Assembly: GCF_000981385.1 (NCBI RefSeq)
Contig: NZ_LATZ01000002.1
Span: 124,001 to 188,000 of the forward strand
Reading direction: 5' to 3'
Length of the DNA: 64,000 nt
DNA from: Bacillus sp. SA1-12
GTDB lineage: Bacteria > Bacillota > Bacilli > Bacillales > Bacillaceae
This document shows positions 35,738 to 44,818 of this stretch, piece by piece. The translations under genes were made by a program, and so were the position numbers. Every line of letters starts with the position of its first letter. The first letter of the stretch is position 1. The notes under the pieces were generated by a model. The model saw nothing but the letters and a program-made list of their open reading frames with translations. It was not told the DNA's origin and did not search any database.

Positions 35738-37556
35738 AGCCAACCTCAAGCATATTAAATTGCGCCTTTACAAGTCCGTAATAAATTCCTCTGCGCTCCA
35801 TTAACTCTTCATGGTTTCCTTGCTCCATGATATTTCCATGATCAAGTACGATAATGTTGTCTGCCTCACGAATTGTTGATAGCCTGTGTGCGATCATGAT
35901 TGCTGTCCGGCCTTTTAATAAGGTTTTTAATGCTTTTTGAATTTTGATCTCTGTTTCTGTATCAATACTCGCAGTTGCTTCATCCAAAATGATGATGGTT
36001 GGATTAGCGAGCAATGCTCTTGCAAAAGAAATTAACTGACGCTCTCCGACAGAGAGGACATTCCCTCTTTCCTCAACCTCTGTCAAATATCCGTTTGATA
36101 ATTGTTGAATAAAATCATCCGCACCAACAGCTTTTGCTGCTTCCATGACCTCCCTATCAGATGCAGTCGGACGGCCAAAGCGGATATTATCAATAATCGT
36201 TCCTGAAAAAATAAACGTATCCTGAAGAACCACGCTGATTTGTGATCTTAAGTCTTCAATCGAAAGATCTTTAATGTTTACCCCGTCAATTTTTACTTCA
36301 CCGGCAGTTGCATCATAGAAGCGGCTTATTAAGTTGGCAATTGTCGTTTTTCCTGAGCCTGTGTGGCCAACTAAAGCAACAGTTTGCCCTGCATCGATCG
36401 AAAGCGAAATATTATTTAATGCCTTCCTTGATTCATCATAGGAAAATTCAACTGATTCAAAATCAATTTTGCCCTTCATATCTGTTAGATAGATAGGATC
36501 CTTTGCCTCTGCAACAATCGGTTTTTCATCCATATATTCAAAAATTCGTTCCGAAGAAGCCATCCCCATTAATAGTTGATTATATACCTGGCCAAGTCTT
36601 GAAATCGGCTCCCAGAACATCCCTAAATAAAAGGCAAAAGAAACAAATGTACCAATTGTTATGGAACCGTTTGAAATAAGAGTGGCCCCAAACCAAATTA
36701 AAATGGCCGTACCAATTGCATTTGTCATCTCTACCATTGGAGTAAACATGGCATTTCGTCTCGTTGCATTTTTCCAGGACAGAAAATTTTCTGTATTTAC
36801 TCCATCAAAAAACTCAATATTTTCTGCCTCTTGTGTGAACGATTGGGTAACGCGAATTCCTTGAATCGACTCATTTAAGTGAGAATTCAGCTTTGATTGC
36901 TTTAATCGAACTGCTTGCCATGAGCGGCGAATTTTTTTTCGTAAGCTTGTTGAAATAAAAAACATTAACGGAACAATGACCAAAATGGCAAGAGTTAATT
37001 CCGGACTTAACGTAAACAGCAGAACCACAACACCAATAAGCAAGAAAAAATCCATTAATAGATTAATAACCCCGCTCGTAAATAACTCTTGTAACGAATT
37101 AATATCATTCATGATTCTTACTAAAATTGACCCTGCAGACCTTTGGTCAAAAAAACGATGTGAAAGAGACTGAACATGTGTAAATAAATCCTTGCGCAAA
37201 TCATAAATGATGTTTTGCCCAAGCATATTCATCCATTTTATACGAAACGTATTTGCTAAATAAGATAAAACGTACAATCCAGCTATGGTGATGACAAGAA
37301 TTGTCAGTAGGTTCATATCATTATTTTTAATGGCATGGTCAAGCGTATATTTCCCTATTAAAATAGGAGCAGTTAACCGAACAACGGCAGAAACAATTAC
37401 TGCAAGGAAAGCAAGCGGAAGCAGGTTCCTTGAATAAGGCTTTAAGTAGCTTAACAGCCTCCACATCTGTTTCCAGTTAAACGGCTTATCAATGATGGTA
37501 TCGGTTGAATAGCGGAAACGTTCCTTAATAACTAAGCTTTTATCTTGATTCTCCAT
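35736..37556 (-). CDS. yknV: ABC exporter half-transporter YknV
   Basis: 606 aa. Six-TM exporter domain (about residues 35-335) plus a nucleotide-binding domain: Walker A VGHTGSGKTTIANL, Walker B IIILDEATASIDT with the catalytic Glu intact. The signature is non-canonical, LSVGERQLISFARA. It partners YknU (nine bases upstream). In such heterodimers one ATP site is degenerate, made of this odd signature and the partner's altered Walker B. Substrate unknown; B. subtilis YknUV is linked by position to the YknWXYZ efflux genes. Confidence 0.88.
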   Translation of the reverse strand: MENQDKSLVIKERFRYSTDTIIDKPFNWKQMWRLLSYLKPYSRNLLPLAFLAVIVSAVVRLTAPILIGKYTLDHAIKNNDMNLLTILVITIAGLYVLSYLANTFRIKWMNMLGQNIIYDLRKDLFTHVQSLSHRFFDQRSAGSILVRIMNDINSLQELFTSGVINLLMDFFLLIGVVVLLFTLSPELTLAILVIVPLMFFISTSLRKKIRRSWQAVRLKQSKLNSHLNESIQGIRVTQSFTQEAENIEFFDGVNTENFLSWKNATRRNAMFTPMVEMTNAIGTAILIWFGATLISNGSITIGTFVSFAFYLGMFWEPISRLGQVYNQLLMGMASSERIFEYMDEKPIVAEAKDPIYLTDMKGKIDFESVEFSYDESRKALNNISLSIDAGQTVALVGHTGSGKTTIANLISRFYDATAGEVKIDGVNIKDLSIEDLRSQISVVLQDTFIFSGTIIDNIRFGRPTASDREVMEAAKAVGADDFIQQLSNGYLTEVEERGNVLSVGERQLISFARALLANPTIIILDEATASIDTETEIKIQKALKTLLKGRTAIMIAHRLSTIREADNIIVLDHGNIMEQGNHEELMERRGIYYGLVKAQFNMLEVG

Positions 37557-37565
37557 GTATCACAC

Positions 37566-39320
37566 CTACCCTACAGTAGACTGAAGAACAGCCTTCTGAT
37601 CCTTATATTGAATATCGTAAATTCTTTTATAGTAGCCATGTTTTTCAACTAACTCATCATGTGTTCCTCTTTCAATAATGGAACCATTGTCAAAAACAAT
37701 TATTTCATCCGCATGCTTTAATGAGGAAATCCGATGAGCAATAATAAACGTTGTTTTTCCCTTCATGACTTCTTTTAACGCTTTTTGAATATTAAACTCT
37801 GTAGTCATATCTACAGCACTAGTTGAATCATCCAAGATTAATATTTTAGGATCCACACAAATAGCTCTTGCAATCGAAATCCTTTGTTTTTGTCCCCCTG
37901 AAAGCCCCATTCCTCTTTCGCCGAGCATCGTATCATACCCATTAGGAAGCTCCATTATAAAATCATGTGCTTGTGCCCGTTTAGCTGCATCAATAATTGT
38001 CTCCATTGAAGCATCCGGTCTACCATAGGAAATGTTTGCTTTTATAGTGGATGAGAAGAGAAATGATTCTTGTAAAACAACCCCAATATTAGAACGAAGT
38101 GTTTTTAATGAATAATCAGTTATATCTCTGCCATCGATAAAGATTTCACCACTTGTAGGTGTATAAAACCTTGTCATTAATTGAGTCAAGCTTGTTTTTC
38201 CAGATCCTGTTCCGCCGATTAGACCTATTATTTTTCCAGCTGGTGCATCAAATGATACATTATTTAATGCTAATGTATCCTCTTGCTTATAGCGAAGGCT
38301 GACATTCTTAAATGTTACATGCCCTTTAATTGACGCAACCTCGACTGTATTGTCTTTATTCCGAATCGTTTCATCTGCTTCAAGGATTTCAAGTAAGCGT
38401 TCTCCAGATGCCTTTGATTGTGAAAACATATTAATGACAAAACCAAGATGCATGATCGGCATCATCAAATACCATACTAAGCTAAAAAATGCTACAAGCT
38501 CACCCGGCTTCAGCCCTCCTTGCATAACAAGAACGCTTCCATATGCTAATAAGGCAACAACACTAATATTCCCAATTAGTTCCATAAGAGGAAAATACTT
38601 TGCCCAGACTAATGAAGTTGATAAGTAATTGTCTTTATAATGACCATTTGCTTGATTGAATTTTGAAATTTCGAAATCTTCCCTCGATAATGCTTTTACT
38701 GTTTGTATGCCGCTTATATTTTCTTGTACATTTGTGTTCAGTTTCCCAAATGATTTCCTGATATTCCGAAAAGCGGGATGTACCCTTTTATCAAAACGGT
38801 AGACAGCAACTGCCAAAAACGGTAATGCAGCAATTGTGACCAGTGTTAAAGGAACAGAATAAATAAACATGACGGTTAATGTTCCCGCAACTAATAGAAA
38901 GAAACGAACAAGCTCAGAAAAACCAAATGATAAAAAGAATCTGAAACCTTCAACATCTGCTGTAAGCCTTGACATTAAATCCCCTGTTTTTGCATTGTCG
39001 TAATAAGAAAAAGGCAAACGCTGAAGTTTCTCATATAGCTCATTGCGAAGCCGATATACGGATTGAATCCCAAACATATCCCCTAAATACTGATGAAAAA
39101 AAGCTGAAAATCCTTTTATCGCCATCAATGATAAAAACCCTATCACAATCCACGGAATGTAGTTATACTGCTCTTTTAATACAATTTCATCAATCGTGAG
39201 CTGTAAGACAATTGGATAAATAACGGTTATTGAGGTGATAAATAAAACAAAAAACAATGACGTAAAAAAATACTTTTTATAAGGCCAATAAAAGGATTTC
39301 AATTTTTTAAAGGTCTCCAT
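37566..39320 (-). CDS. yknU: ABC exporter half-transporter YknU
   Basis: 584 aa. Six-TM exporter domain (about residues 15-310) and NBD: Walker A IGGTGSGKTSLTQL, canonical signature LSGGQKQRISIARA. Walker B is ILILDDSTSAVDM, in which Asp replaces the catalytic Glu. This is the hallmark of the degenerate-site subunit in heterodimeric exporters such as BmrC/BmrD or TM287/288. It forms an operon with yknV. Confidence 0.88.
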   Translation of the reverse strand: METFKKLKSFYWPYKKYFFTSLFFVLFITSITVIYPIVLQLTIDEIVLKEQYNYIPWIVIGFLSLMAIKGFSAFFHQYLGDMFGIQSVYRLRNELYEKLQRLPFSYYDNAKTGDLMSRLTADVEGFRFFLSFGFSELVRFFLLVAGTLTVMFIYSVPLTLVTIAALPFLAVAVYRFDKRVHPAFRNIRKSFGKLNTNVQENISGIQTVKALSREDFEISKFNQANGHYKDNYLSTSLVWAKYFPLMELIGNISVVALLAYGSVLVMQGGLKPGELVAFFSLVWYLMMPIMHLGFVINMFSQSKASGERLLEILEADETIRNKDNTVEVASIKGHVTFKNVSLRYKQEDTLALNNVSFDAPAGKIIGLIGGTGSGKTSLTQLMTRFYTPTSGEIFIDGRDITDYSLKTLRSNIGVVLQESFLFSSTIKANISYGRPDASMETIIDAAKRAQAHDFIMELPNGYDTMLGERGMGLSGGQKQRISIARAICVDPKILILDDSTSAVDMTTEFNIQKALKEVMKGKTTFIIAHRISSLKHADEIIVFDNGSIIERGTHDELVEKHGYYKRIYDIQYKDQKAVLQSTVG

Positions 39321-39881
39321 GAAAATTCCTCCCGTCTAAAAGACGAATTGTTTAATTTTTACATTATTTATAAATATAGCGGCATACAAATAAATATATC
39401 GGCAATCGAAATAATTTTCTAGCCCTTATTTCATTTTTCTGAAAATCACATCATTAGGTTGAAGATGCCTCCTTCTTTTTGACGAGCGGTCTACGACTTT
39501 TGAATGAGAAAAAATGGAGAGAATTAATGAAACAAGCCTTTGAAATTCAGCTGCAACCGCTCTTCTTAGCTGGAGCTAAATTTGCCCCCAGCGGCTTATG
39601 AACCTGCTTGTACTCCCTTGTTCTTCAGCTTAAGGGGTTCGTTTTTATGCTCCAATCAAAAACAGCGGCTAAATAGCAAGGTGCTTTAACCTTGCAAAAA
39701 ATAAAAAAGCAACCTGTCAAATGAGGTTACTTCCATACCTTGTTAACGATATGCAGTTTAAGCTTATTTAAGTATTCACCGGGAGATTTTTTTATTTTAT
39801 AAACGCCCTTCTGCCTTTTGCGTATAGTCTAGTAAATATAGGAAATACTTTTTATGAATTATATTATAAAAGAGGACTTTT
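39321..39881. other. 560-base intergenic region
   Basis: It contains a hairpin GCAAGGT/ACCTTGC with an A-run (about 39678-39702). One plus-strand stretch (39475-39600) stays open for about 40 codons (LMKQAFEIQLQPLFLAG) without RBS or recognised family. The last 60 bases hold the promoter area of the next gene. Confidence 0.4.
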
Positions 39882-40391
39882 ATGTACTTATTTTTTATTA
39901 TTGCAGCTTTTCTCATAATTGTATTCCTTTTTATTGATCGCGAACAGTTGAAGGATTATTATCCAACCATTCAATACTATATTATTTGTAATCTACTTTA
40001 TAATTTTGTCTTTTACCATCATACTTTATGGAGGTATGAAGGAGAAACAGCATGGTTAAAACATTCAATCATTGAAATTACCTTTACATTTATCGTTGTC
40101 CCGATCATGATAATCGTCTATCTTCGTTTTTTTCCTTCTGACTTAAAAGGATTAGCATATTTAGCAGCATGGGCTCTCTCCTTTTGGATTACAGAAGTTA
40201 TCTTTAATAAAAAAGGGAATTTCATCTATGAAAACGGCTGGAATATTTGGTGGTCTTTCCTTTTTAATCTCATTATGTTTCCTATATTAATAATCCATTA
40301 TAAAAGACCAATTGTAGCCATTATTATTTCTATACCTCTCATTTTGCTTTTGTTATTATTTTTCCATCCCGCTTTGAAAGATTTAAAATAA
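39882..40391 (+). CDS. CBO0543-like polytopic membrane protein (1)
   Basis: 169 aa with five predicted membrane segments (about residues 1-17, 30-47, 65-85, 92-108, 120-165 split). The late motif YENGWNIWWSFLFN and the overall plan recall the CBO0543 family of Firmicute membrane proteins, whose function is unknown. GAGG precedes the ATG. First of three small membrane-protein genes on the plus strand. Confidence 0.6.
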   Translation: MYLFFIIAAFLIIVFLFIDREQLKDYYPTIQYYIICNLLYNFVFYHHTLWRYEGETAWLKHSIIEITFTFIVVPIMIIVYLRFFPSDLKGLAYLAAWALSFWITEVIFNKKGNFIYENGWNIWWSFLFNLIMFPILIIHYKRPIVAIIISIPLILLLLLFFHPALKDLK

Positions 40392-40548
40392 AGCCAGACT
40401 ACTATCAAAGGGTGTTTTCCTGTTTGAATTAGATTTTATTATTCAAGCGGTTTTCCCATCACTTAAATAATAATTAAGGAATTTTAAAACAGAATAGTAG
40501 AACAACTTTAGTTCTTAATGTATATGAAAGCAGAAAGGAGAATTTCAT

Positions 40549-41049
40549 TTGCTGGTATTGTGTTTATCTATTTTCATTGCATCCATTCTCTTCATTCTAA
40601 TTTTGAATAAAGAGTTACATCCCACAGAGATTGTTTTATATTGGATGATAAATGCAATGATCAATGAGGAATTTCTTCTTATTTTTATAATCAATTTAAA
40701 AATGATGCACATGGCAAATAATCTTTCTTCCGTTTTCACAGTTATAATAGGTACGATTTATTTAATGCCAATGCTGACTCTTAGTTTTCTTCTTTATTTT
40801 ATTAAATTTCAATCAATAATCAGCAGATTCTTTCTCATTTTGGTTTCGTTATTCATTCATTCCTCTTGCATCTATATTAGTGAAAGAATCGGGTTACTTA
40901 CCAACGTACAATGGGAGTATTCATATACCTTATTTTACTGGGGAGCAGCATTATTAGTAAATGTAATGTTACTTTTAGGATATAGGAGATTACTAAGGAG
41001 AGCTGGAATATTTAATGAAAGTTATAACACTGCCAAAAAGCTTCGATGA
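40549..41049 (+). CDS. Small polytopic membrane protein (2)
   Basis: 166 aa, four to five membrane segments and a basic C-terminus (LLGYRRLLRRAGIF). Start is TTG, eight bases after AAAGGAG. Size and layout resemble the flanking proteins, but no diagnostic motif was recognised. Its 3' end overlaps the next gene by 35 bases in another frame, which suggests a transcription unit. Confidence 0.6.
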   Translation: MLVLCLSIFIASILFILILNKELHPTEIVLYWMINAMINEEFLLIFIINLKMMHMANNLSSVFTVIIGTIYLMPMLTLSFLLYFIKFQSIISRFFLILVSLFIHSSCIYISERIGLLTNVQWEYSYTLFYWGAALLVNVMLLLGYRRLLRRAGIFNESYNTAKKLR

Positions 41050-41530
41050 AAATGAAATCTTTCTTTTAGTTATTGCATTTGCCTTACTGATCTATTCCAT
41101 TTTATTGCCAAAGCGGTTCCCCATCCATGTATTTCTTGTATTATTTATTAGTAATTCTTTTATTGGCCGTACCGTTGACATGGCCATTGCTATTCCGCCG
41201 ATAGATTTGTACAGTAGTTTAGATTCTAATACACACGAATTATTTGATGAGATCATATATTCAGTCATTTATCCTTTGTATGGATATTTGTTTTATTATT
41301 TTTATGACAAATATGATCATCTCCCAACGTGGGCTTCCATTATCACTTGGTCTATTCAAAGCTGCTTTCTAGAATGGATTTCAACCATGATCAATATTTT
41401 CCAATACAATAAATGGCATATTATCTTCTCATTTTTCGTCTATCTTTTCGTCTTTTCTTTTCATAGCTTCTTCTTTAAATGGGTAACAAAACAATTTAAT
41501 TACACATCTAAAAGAACAGAAAGAAATTAA
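41015..41530 (+). CDS. Small polytopic membrane protein (3), CBO0543-like
   Basis: 171 aa with about four to five membrane segments. The segment FLEWISTMINIFQYNKW near residues 120-137 is similar in plan to the EGxW/WWS region of the first protein. AAGGAG lies about 13 bases before the ATG, inside the preceding gene. The product is probably cytoplasmic-membrane located. Function unknown. Confidence 0.6.
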   Translation: MKVITLPKSFDENEIFLLVIAFALLIYSILLPKRFPIHVFLVLFISNSFIGRTVDMAIAIPPIDLYSSLDSNTHELFDEIIYSVIYPLYGYLFYYFYDKYDHLPTWASIITWSIQSCFLEWISTMINIFQYNKWHIIFSFFVYLFVFSFHSFFFKWVTKQFNYTSKRTERN

Positions 41531-41835
41531 CTAAAACTTCCGCTAAAAGGAGATTGTCTAATAACGAATTACTTAGCATAGGAAGAAGATATGTCATGTG
41601 GCATTTTCAAAGATTTAATTAAGAGCTAATTTATTCACCTCTCACTTAAAGCGGGATAATGGTTTTCCACAGAACAAAGATTATAAAAACAGCCAAAAAT
41701 CGTTTCAAAAGATACACATCCTTATTTCGTTTACATTATAAGCCCTACTTTTCCTTACAGCAATTTCAGTTATATAATGATGAAGTATGAAAGAAGCAAG
41801 GATATTTATCATGCTTGTTGAAGGGAGAAATAAAA
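41531..41835. other. Intergenic region before the MFS gene
   Basis: About 300 bases with no gene and no regulator gene. It presumably contains the efflux promoter; no operator was recognised. Confidence 0.35.
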
Positions 41836-43362
41836 ATGGAACTAGGAAGCGATCAACGGTTCATTGTAGCCGGATTATTGTTGGCCATCTTAATGGCGGC
41901 AATGGATAATACCATTGTAGCAACTGCCATGGGGACAATCGTTTCTGATTTAGGCGGATTTGACAAGTTTGTCTGGGTTACATCAGCTTATATGGTCACC
42001 ACAATGGCAGGTATGCCGATATTCGGTAAACTTTCTGACATGTATGGCAGAAAACAGTTTTTTATTTTTGGATTAACTATTTTTTTAATAGGCTCAATAT
42101 TGTGCGGGTTTGCTCAAAACATTGTTCAATTAAGTATTTACCGTGCCATTCAAGGGATTGGCGGTGGAGCTTTAATGCCGATTGCCTTTACGATTATCTT
42201 TGATATTTTCCCTCCAGAAAAACGCGGAAAAATGACAGGACTCCTTGGAGCGGTTTTTGGAGCTTCAAGTGTATTGGGTCCGCTTTTAGGAGCCTATATT
42301 ACTGAGTACATAAGCTGGCATTGGATTTTTTATGTAAATATTCCAATTGGTTTGGTTTCTTTATTCTTTATCTATCGTCACTACAAAGAATCACCGCAGC
42401 ATAACAAACAAAAAATTGATTGGTGGGGTGCAATTACCCTCGTGATTGCCGTCGTCAGCCTAATGTTTGCCCTTGAGTTAGGCGGTGAGGAATTTGCATG
42501 GGATTCTCTCCAGATTATTTCTTTATTCGTCATTTTTATCATCTTTTTTATTGCATTTTTCTTTATAGAACGTGTGGCAAAAGAACCGATTATTTCATTT
42601 TGGTTATTCAAAAAAAGACTTTTTGCCACTTCTCAATTATTAGCCTTTCTATATGGAAGTACATTTATTATTTTAACGGTGTTCATTCCAATTTTTGTTC
42701 AGGCTGTCTATGGCGGTTCTGCTACAAGTGCTGGCTTTATCTTAACCCCCATGATGCTCGGATCTGTCGCAGGCAGTGGAGTAGGCGGTGTTTTCCAGAC
42801 AAAAACCAGCTTCAGAAACTTGATGATCATTTCCGTTATTTCCTATTTTATTGGCATGTATTTGCTAGGAACGCTTACTCCTGAAACTAGCCGAATGGTA
42901 TTAACCATATACATGATTATCGTTGGCTTTGGAATGGGTTTCTCTTTCTCTCTATTGCCAACTGCTTCCATCCATAATTTAGAACCGCGATATCGGGGAA
43001 CGGCAAACTCAACGAACTCATTCCTGCGATCATTCGGGATGACATTGGGAATCACAATATTTGGGGTTATTCAAAACAATGTATTTACAGATAAAATAAA
43101 GAATGCTTTTAAAGATATGCAAGAGGGCCAAGGAATGGAAGGACAACAATCATTTAATCTCCAAGACCCTCAACAGCTCTTCCAAGCGGGTGAACGCGAT
43201 AAAATACCTGATTTTATATTGGATAAAATTGTTCATTCAATGTCTGACTCAATTACGACTACTTTTATGCTTGCTCTAATTCCAATAGCCGTTTCTGCTA
43301 TTATCGTGCTATTGATGGGTAATGGTCGAGTAGAGACGAAAAAGGTTCCCAGCAAAGAGTAA
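41836..43362 (+). CDS. MFS transporter, DHA2 (EmrB/QacA) family
   Basis: 508 aa from the ATG eight bases after AAGGGAG; an upstream TTG would lie before this RBS. About 14 membrane segments. Diagnostic motifs are LMAAMDNTIVATAM in TM1, motif A GKLSDMYGRKQFF after TM2, and the antiporter motif C area GAVFGASSVLGPLLGAYI in TM5. Proton-driven drug or metabolite exporters have this plan. A long polar loop (about residues 410-465) separates the last segments. No TetR/MarR regulator is beside it. It ends in a strong terminator. Confidence 0.9.
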   Translation: MELGSDQRFIVAGLLLAILMAAMDNTIVATAMGTIVSDLGGFDKFVWVTSAYMVTTMAGMPIFGKLSDMYGRKQFFIFGLTIFLIGSILCGFAQNIVQLSIYRAIQGIGGGALMPIAFTIIFDIFPPEKRGKMTGLLGAVFGASSVLGPLLGAYITEYISWHWIFYVNIPIGLVSLFFIYRHYKESPQHNKQKIDWWGAITLVIAVVSLMFALELGGEEFAWDSLQIISLFVIFIIFFIAFFFIERVAKEPIISFWLFKKRLFATSQLLAFLYGSTFIILTVFIPIFVQAVYGGSATSAGFILTPMMLGSVAGSGVGGVFQTKTSFRNLMIISVISYFIGMYLLGTLTPETSRMVLTIYMIIVGFGMGFSFSLLPTASIHNLEPRYRGTANSTNSFLRSFGMTLGITIFGVIQNNVFTDKIKNAFKDMQEGQGMEGQQSFNLQDPQQLFQAGERDKIPDFILDKIVHSMSDSITTTFMLALIPIAVSAIIVLLMGNGRVETKKVPSKE

Positions 43363-43384
43363 AAATTTGTTTTTAAAACAAGTT

Positions 43385-43428
43385 GCAGTGCACTATCTAG
43401 CGATCTAGACATTGCACTGCCTTTTATT
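43385..43428 (+). terminator. Terminator of the MFS gene
   Basis: GCAGTGCA (43385-43392) pairs with TGCACTGC (43413-43420), with an inner TCTAG/CTAGA stem, then CTTTTATT. Confidence 0.8.
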
Positions 43429-43443
43429 AATAACTTCCCTAAT

Positions 43444-43875
43444 CTAGTGATATAATTCGTGTTTGCCTTTAATCCCATTAATCGAGTAACTAACCGTCAT
43501 TCTTGAATTTAAAGAATGAGATACAGAACAATATTTATCTTTTGACAACTCGATGGCACGAACCACCTTTTCTTCAGGTAACTCTCCTTCTAAAACGTAA
43601 TGGATATTAATGTTTGTAAATCGCTTTGGATGGTCTTCTGCTCGGTCCCCTTCAACCTCCATATGAAAAGATGTAGGTTCTAATCGCATTTTATGTAAAA
43701 TTGAAATGATATCTATCCCTGTACAGCCGGCAATTGCATTCAGAAGCAATTCCGTCGGTCTTGCACCACTATTCTCCCCGCCTACTTCCTCCGCAGCGTC
43801 CATTTTTATTTCATGTCCCGAAGGGGTTTTTCCAATAAAAGCCATTTTACCTGTCCACTTTATCATTGATTTCAT
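43444..43875 (-). CDS. OsmC family peroxiredoxin-like protein
   Basis: 143 aa OsmC-fold protein with the two conserved cysteines in NAIAGCTGIDI (about Cys51) and DKYCSVSHSL (about Cys115). Such proteins reduce organic hydroperoxides or bind lipophilic ligands in the cytoplasm. It belongs to the YhfA-like branch and is distinct from Ohr at 12369. AGGAGG lies ten bases before the ATG. Monocistronic and convergent with the MFS gene. Confidence 0.85.
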   Translation of the reverse strand: MKSMIKWTGKMAFIGKTPSGHEIKMDAAEEVGGENSGARPTELLLNAIAGCTGIDIISILHKMRLEPTSFHMEVEGDRAEDHPKRFTNINIHYVLEGELPEEKVVRAIELSKDKYCSVSHSLNSRMTVSYSINGIKGKHELYH

Positions 43876-43991
43876 TTATCTGAAACCTCCTGCCGCCAAT
43901 TATTTTCAACATTGTTCTTATTTGTTATACTACCTTTTTTCAAGGAATAATTACCACTTTATATAAAGTGCCGTCTCTTAGGAAAGAGAGA

Positions 43992-44525
43992 TTATATTCC
44001 TTTAAATTGTGTTACTCCAAAAGCATGATCTTGAGAATACCCATTGAAAAAAATATCTAAGTCATGGAAAAGTCTGTGAAGTTTGACCATAGCTTCCCGG
44101 TCATCTGACTGAACAACTAATTTAGCAGTGCTCTCAATCGTGACAAAATCTTCGTGTAATTTGCTATCGTTCACTTTCAATCCCTTAAATGCTTCAACAA
44201 TTCTCATAGCTATTTCTTGCTGGTTCTTATAGTTTGCCGTATCTACACGTCCCCAGCATAAGGTATCATTATAAAAATTATGAAATTCTTTGATAAAATC
44301 ATGTCCGTTGGCAAATTTAGCTGTTGAAAAAACAACCATATCCTCTGGGACAGGTTCATTTACAGCAACCTTTCCTAAATCCTCACTGGCTTGCTTATCT
44401 TTTCCGGCATCATTGATTAAATTTAAAATAGTTGACTCATTCAATGAAGACCATCTATACCAACCAAATCCAGCCAAAAAGATCCCAATTATGCAAGCAA
44501 TTACAATCCTTTTATTTAATTGCAC
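43992..44525 (-). CDS. Hypothetical membrane-anchored protein, 177 aa
   Basis: GTG start following GGGGGG. One N-terminal membrane anchor (about residues 7-22) and an extracytoplasmic, mainly helical domain with LHRLFHDLDIFFNGY near the C-terminus. No lipobox and no recognised family. The single Cys near residue 91 (DTLCWGRVD) has no partner. It may be an exported or anchored accessory protein; no neighbour suggests a role. Confidence 0.6.
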   Translation of the reverse strand: MQLNKRIVIACIIGIFLAGFGWYRWSSLNESTILNLINDAGKDKQASEDLGKVAVNEPVPEDMVVFSTAKFANGHDFIKEFHNFYNDTLCWGRVDTANYKNQQEIAMRIVEAFKGLKVNDSKLHEDFVTIESTAKLVVQSDDREAMVKLHRLFHDLDIFFNGYSQDHAFGVTQFKGI

Positions 44526-44818
44526 AATATCCCCCCTATTACATTTTTTTATTTTGATTGTTTGAAACCTCTTTTAAACTTAGAGGAAAATGGCATTGTT
44601 TCCAAGGGAAATTACACCAAATTTCCATGCTTCAGATAATTATGAAATTATAGTCAAACTTCATCTTCTCTTATTGTTTATAAAAAAAGGTGAATAAAAA
44701 AATAAGAGGCTTTTAAGAGTGAACCCTCTAAAACAAGATATTTCCTTTCTTGTTTTTATAGGATGAGCACCATAATAGCCTCTTTGAATTATTTATAATT
44801 TATATTTTTCATGTATTT
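44526..44818 (-). terminator. Terminator of the surface nucleotidase (44701-44791) in intergenic region
   Basis: On the minus strand AAGAGGCT pairs with AGCCTCTT, an inner AAACAAGA/TCTTGTTT stem is enclosed, and TTTTTTTATT follows. Nothing else was recognised in 44526-44700. Confidence 0.6.

Noticed and set aside
39475..39600. Possible gene fragment downstream of the yknU promoter side
   Set aside because: About 40 open codons without recognisable homology; insufficient evidence.
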